A stretch of 6,094 bases of DNA from Actinomycetes bacterium. Its GTDB lineage: Bacteria; Actinomycetota; Actinomycetes; Actinomycetales; Cellulomonadaceae. Numbering within the stretch: position 1 is the stretch's first letter; each line of letters starts with the position of its first letter. A program made the translations under genes and the position numbers. The stretch covers positions 1 through 6,094 of the forward strand of contig JAEYXM010000285.1 in the NCBI GenBank assembly GCA_023428465.1, read 5' to 3'. Below the pieces are notes generated by a model. That model had not been told where the DNA came from, made no database searches, and worked only from the letters and a program-made list of their open reading frames with translations. This document shows positions 5,194 through 6,094 of the stretch, piece after piece.

Positions 5194-6094
5194 TCAGAGT
5201 CCGCGCCCCGCCGCGACGACCTCCTGGATCGTCTCCTGCCAGGCCTCAGGGGCGAGCGCGGGGGCGGTGGCGACGACCCGGTCCTCGTCGTCGACCACCA
5301 CCCACGACCCCCGGGGCAGCGTGGGGCCGAGGGGACGGACCACGTGGGCGCCGGACCGCGGGTCGAAGGTCCACCGCCACAGCGGCGCCGGCCGTCCGGC
5401 GGGGTCGACCGCGAACGGCCCGACGACGACCACCGTCCGCGCGGGCTGCTGCAGCGCCGCGCGGACCCGGTTCCACTCCACGGCCCGCCGATGGCGGTCC
5501 AGGAGCCACCGCTCATCCCGCTCGGACCCGGCCGACACAGCCCGCCGGGCCCGGAACTGCCGTGCCCACCCGAACCCCAGGGCGGTCGCCGCGGCGTACA
5601 GCACCGTCGACGCCACGCCTGCGCCGAGCGCCCACGCACGTGGACCCATGAGCCCGAACCACATGAGGACACCGGCCACGGCGAGGGCCTCGGCCGTGCG
5701 GGAGCCGCTCGACCTGGGCCGCTGCGTCCCGTGCAGCAGGACGGCGAGGCACGTCACGGACCACACCACGAACCCGCCCAGCACGGCGTCCTCCGCGGGG
5801 TCGTCCGATGCCAGGAATCCCCCGTCGTTCGCGGCGACCGCCGCCACGCCCCGAAGCAGCAAGGCGACGAGGATGAAGACGCAGCAGCCGACCGCGTTCC
5901 AGACCTCCATCGCGTTCGGAGACGGCTCCTGCACCGAGCCCGACACGCGCGCGGCCAGCGGGTCCGGCAGCCGCACCGGGCCGCCGATGAGCGGGTCCAG
6001 GTCGGCGGTCAGGTCCCGGAACGGGTCGTCGTCGGCGCGCGCGTCCGCTCCGGACCGACCCGGGGGTCGGCCGCCCGGGCGGGCGCCGTCGGGC
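5194..6094 (-). CDS. Four-helix membrane protein with cytoplasmic-type C-terminal domain, unknown function; 5' end open at window edge
   Basis: I do not recognise the family. The stop TGA is at 5196-5194. A GTG at 5976 would give 260 residues, but no Shine-Dalgarno precedes it. The same frame stays open for 39 further codons to the window edge, with no ATG, GTG or TTG, and 36 of those 39 codons end in G or C. These codons read like protein (DDDPFRDLTADLDPLIGG), so the true start is probably beyond 6094. Numbered from the GTG, four hydrophobic segments lie at about 26-49, 64-83, 96-111 and 115-137. They are followed by a basic segment (RQFRARR) and a soluble region of about 120 residues with a hydrophobic-strand pattern (RTVVVVGPFAVD, GSWVVVDDEDRVVATAP). 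Basic residues next to the fourth helix suggest the C-terminal region is cytoplasmic. No catalytic motif is evident. The SLH gene follows on the same strand after 154 bases, with a stem-loop and candidate promoter between, so co-transcription is uncertain. Confidence 0.75.
   Translation of the reverse strand, partial: PDGARPGGRPPGRSGADARADDDPFRDLTADLDPLIGGPVRLPDPLAARVSGSVQEPSPNAMEVWNAVGCCVFILVALLLRGVAAVAANDGGFLASDDPAEDAVLGGFVVWSVTCLAVLLHGTQRPRSSGSRTAEALAVAGVLMWFGLMGPRAWALGAGVASTVLYAAATALGFGWARQFRARRAVSAGSERDERWLLDRHRRAVEWNRVRAALQQPARTVVVVGPFAVDPAGRPAPLWRWTFDPRSGAHVVRPLGPTLPRGSWVVVDDEDRVVATAPALAPEAWQETIQEVVAAGRGL

Noticed and set aside
3375..5651. Long + strand open frame (758 codons) opposite the SLH gene
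   Set aside because: It is antisense to a gene with signal peptide, SLH repeats and ribosome binding site. The translation is R/G/V/D-rich with no recognisable domain, as expected of a shadow frame in GC-rich DNA.

Overview
The window comes from a very GC-rich genome with strong G/C bias at third codon positions. Together with the actinobacterial style of the S-layer homology (SLH) repeats, this points to an actinobacterium. A Cellulomonas-like member of the Micrococcales is my best guess, but it rests on sequence character only. Both ends of the window cut through genes.

Layout. Bases 1-2636 (+ strand) hold the last two genes of an ABC importer operon of the ferric-iron (FbpBC/AfuBC-like) type: a fused two-domain permease that enters from the left edge, and its ATPase, coupled by an ATGA overlap with a Shine-Dalgarno sequence inside the permease. 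The expected solute-binding protein and the operon promoter would lie left of the window. Everything from 2637 to 6094 that looks coding is on the - strand. Reading in the direction of transcription, it contains a four-helix membrane protein of unknown function that enters from the right edge (6094-5194), a secreted protein with three SLH repeats and a large conserved C-terminal domain of unknown function (5039-3408), and a secreted repeat-containing, propeller-like protein (from 3299). This last gene has a good start, ribosome binding site and signal peptide, but its recognisable sequence stops near 2673 and its reading frame then runs without a stop into the antisense of the ABC operon. I read it as 3'-truncated.

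How the parts relate. The permease and ATPase form one machine that moves a substrate, probably Fe(III), into the cell. The - strand genes are probably an unrelated envelope/cell-surface group. The SLH protein is predicted to sit on cell-wall polymer and display its C-terminal domain outside. The two groups converge at about 2636-2690, which is also where the truncation lies, so this junction may be a deletion or rearrangement endpoint.

No RNA genes, CRISPR arrays, insertion sequences or phage genes were seen. The most unusual items are the truncated gene at the convergent junction, the surface-anchored domain of unknown function, the matched cysteine pairs in two of the three SLH repeats, and a set of GTCAC/GTGAC arms around the ribosome binding site of the truncated gene.
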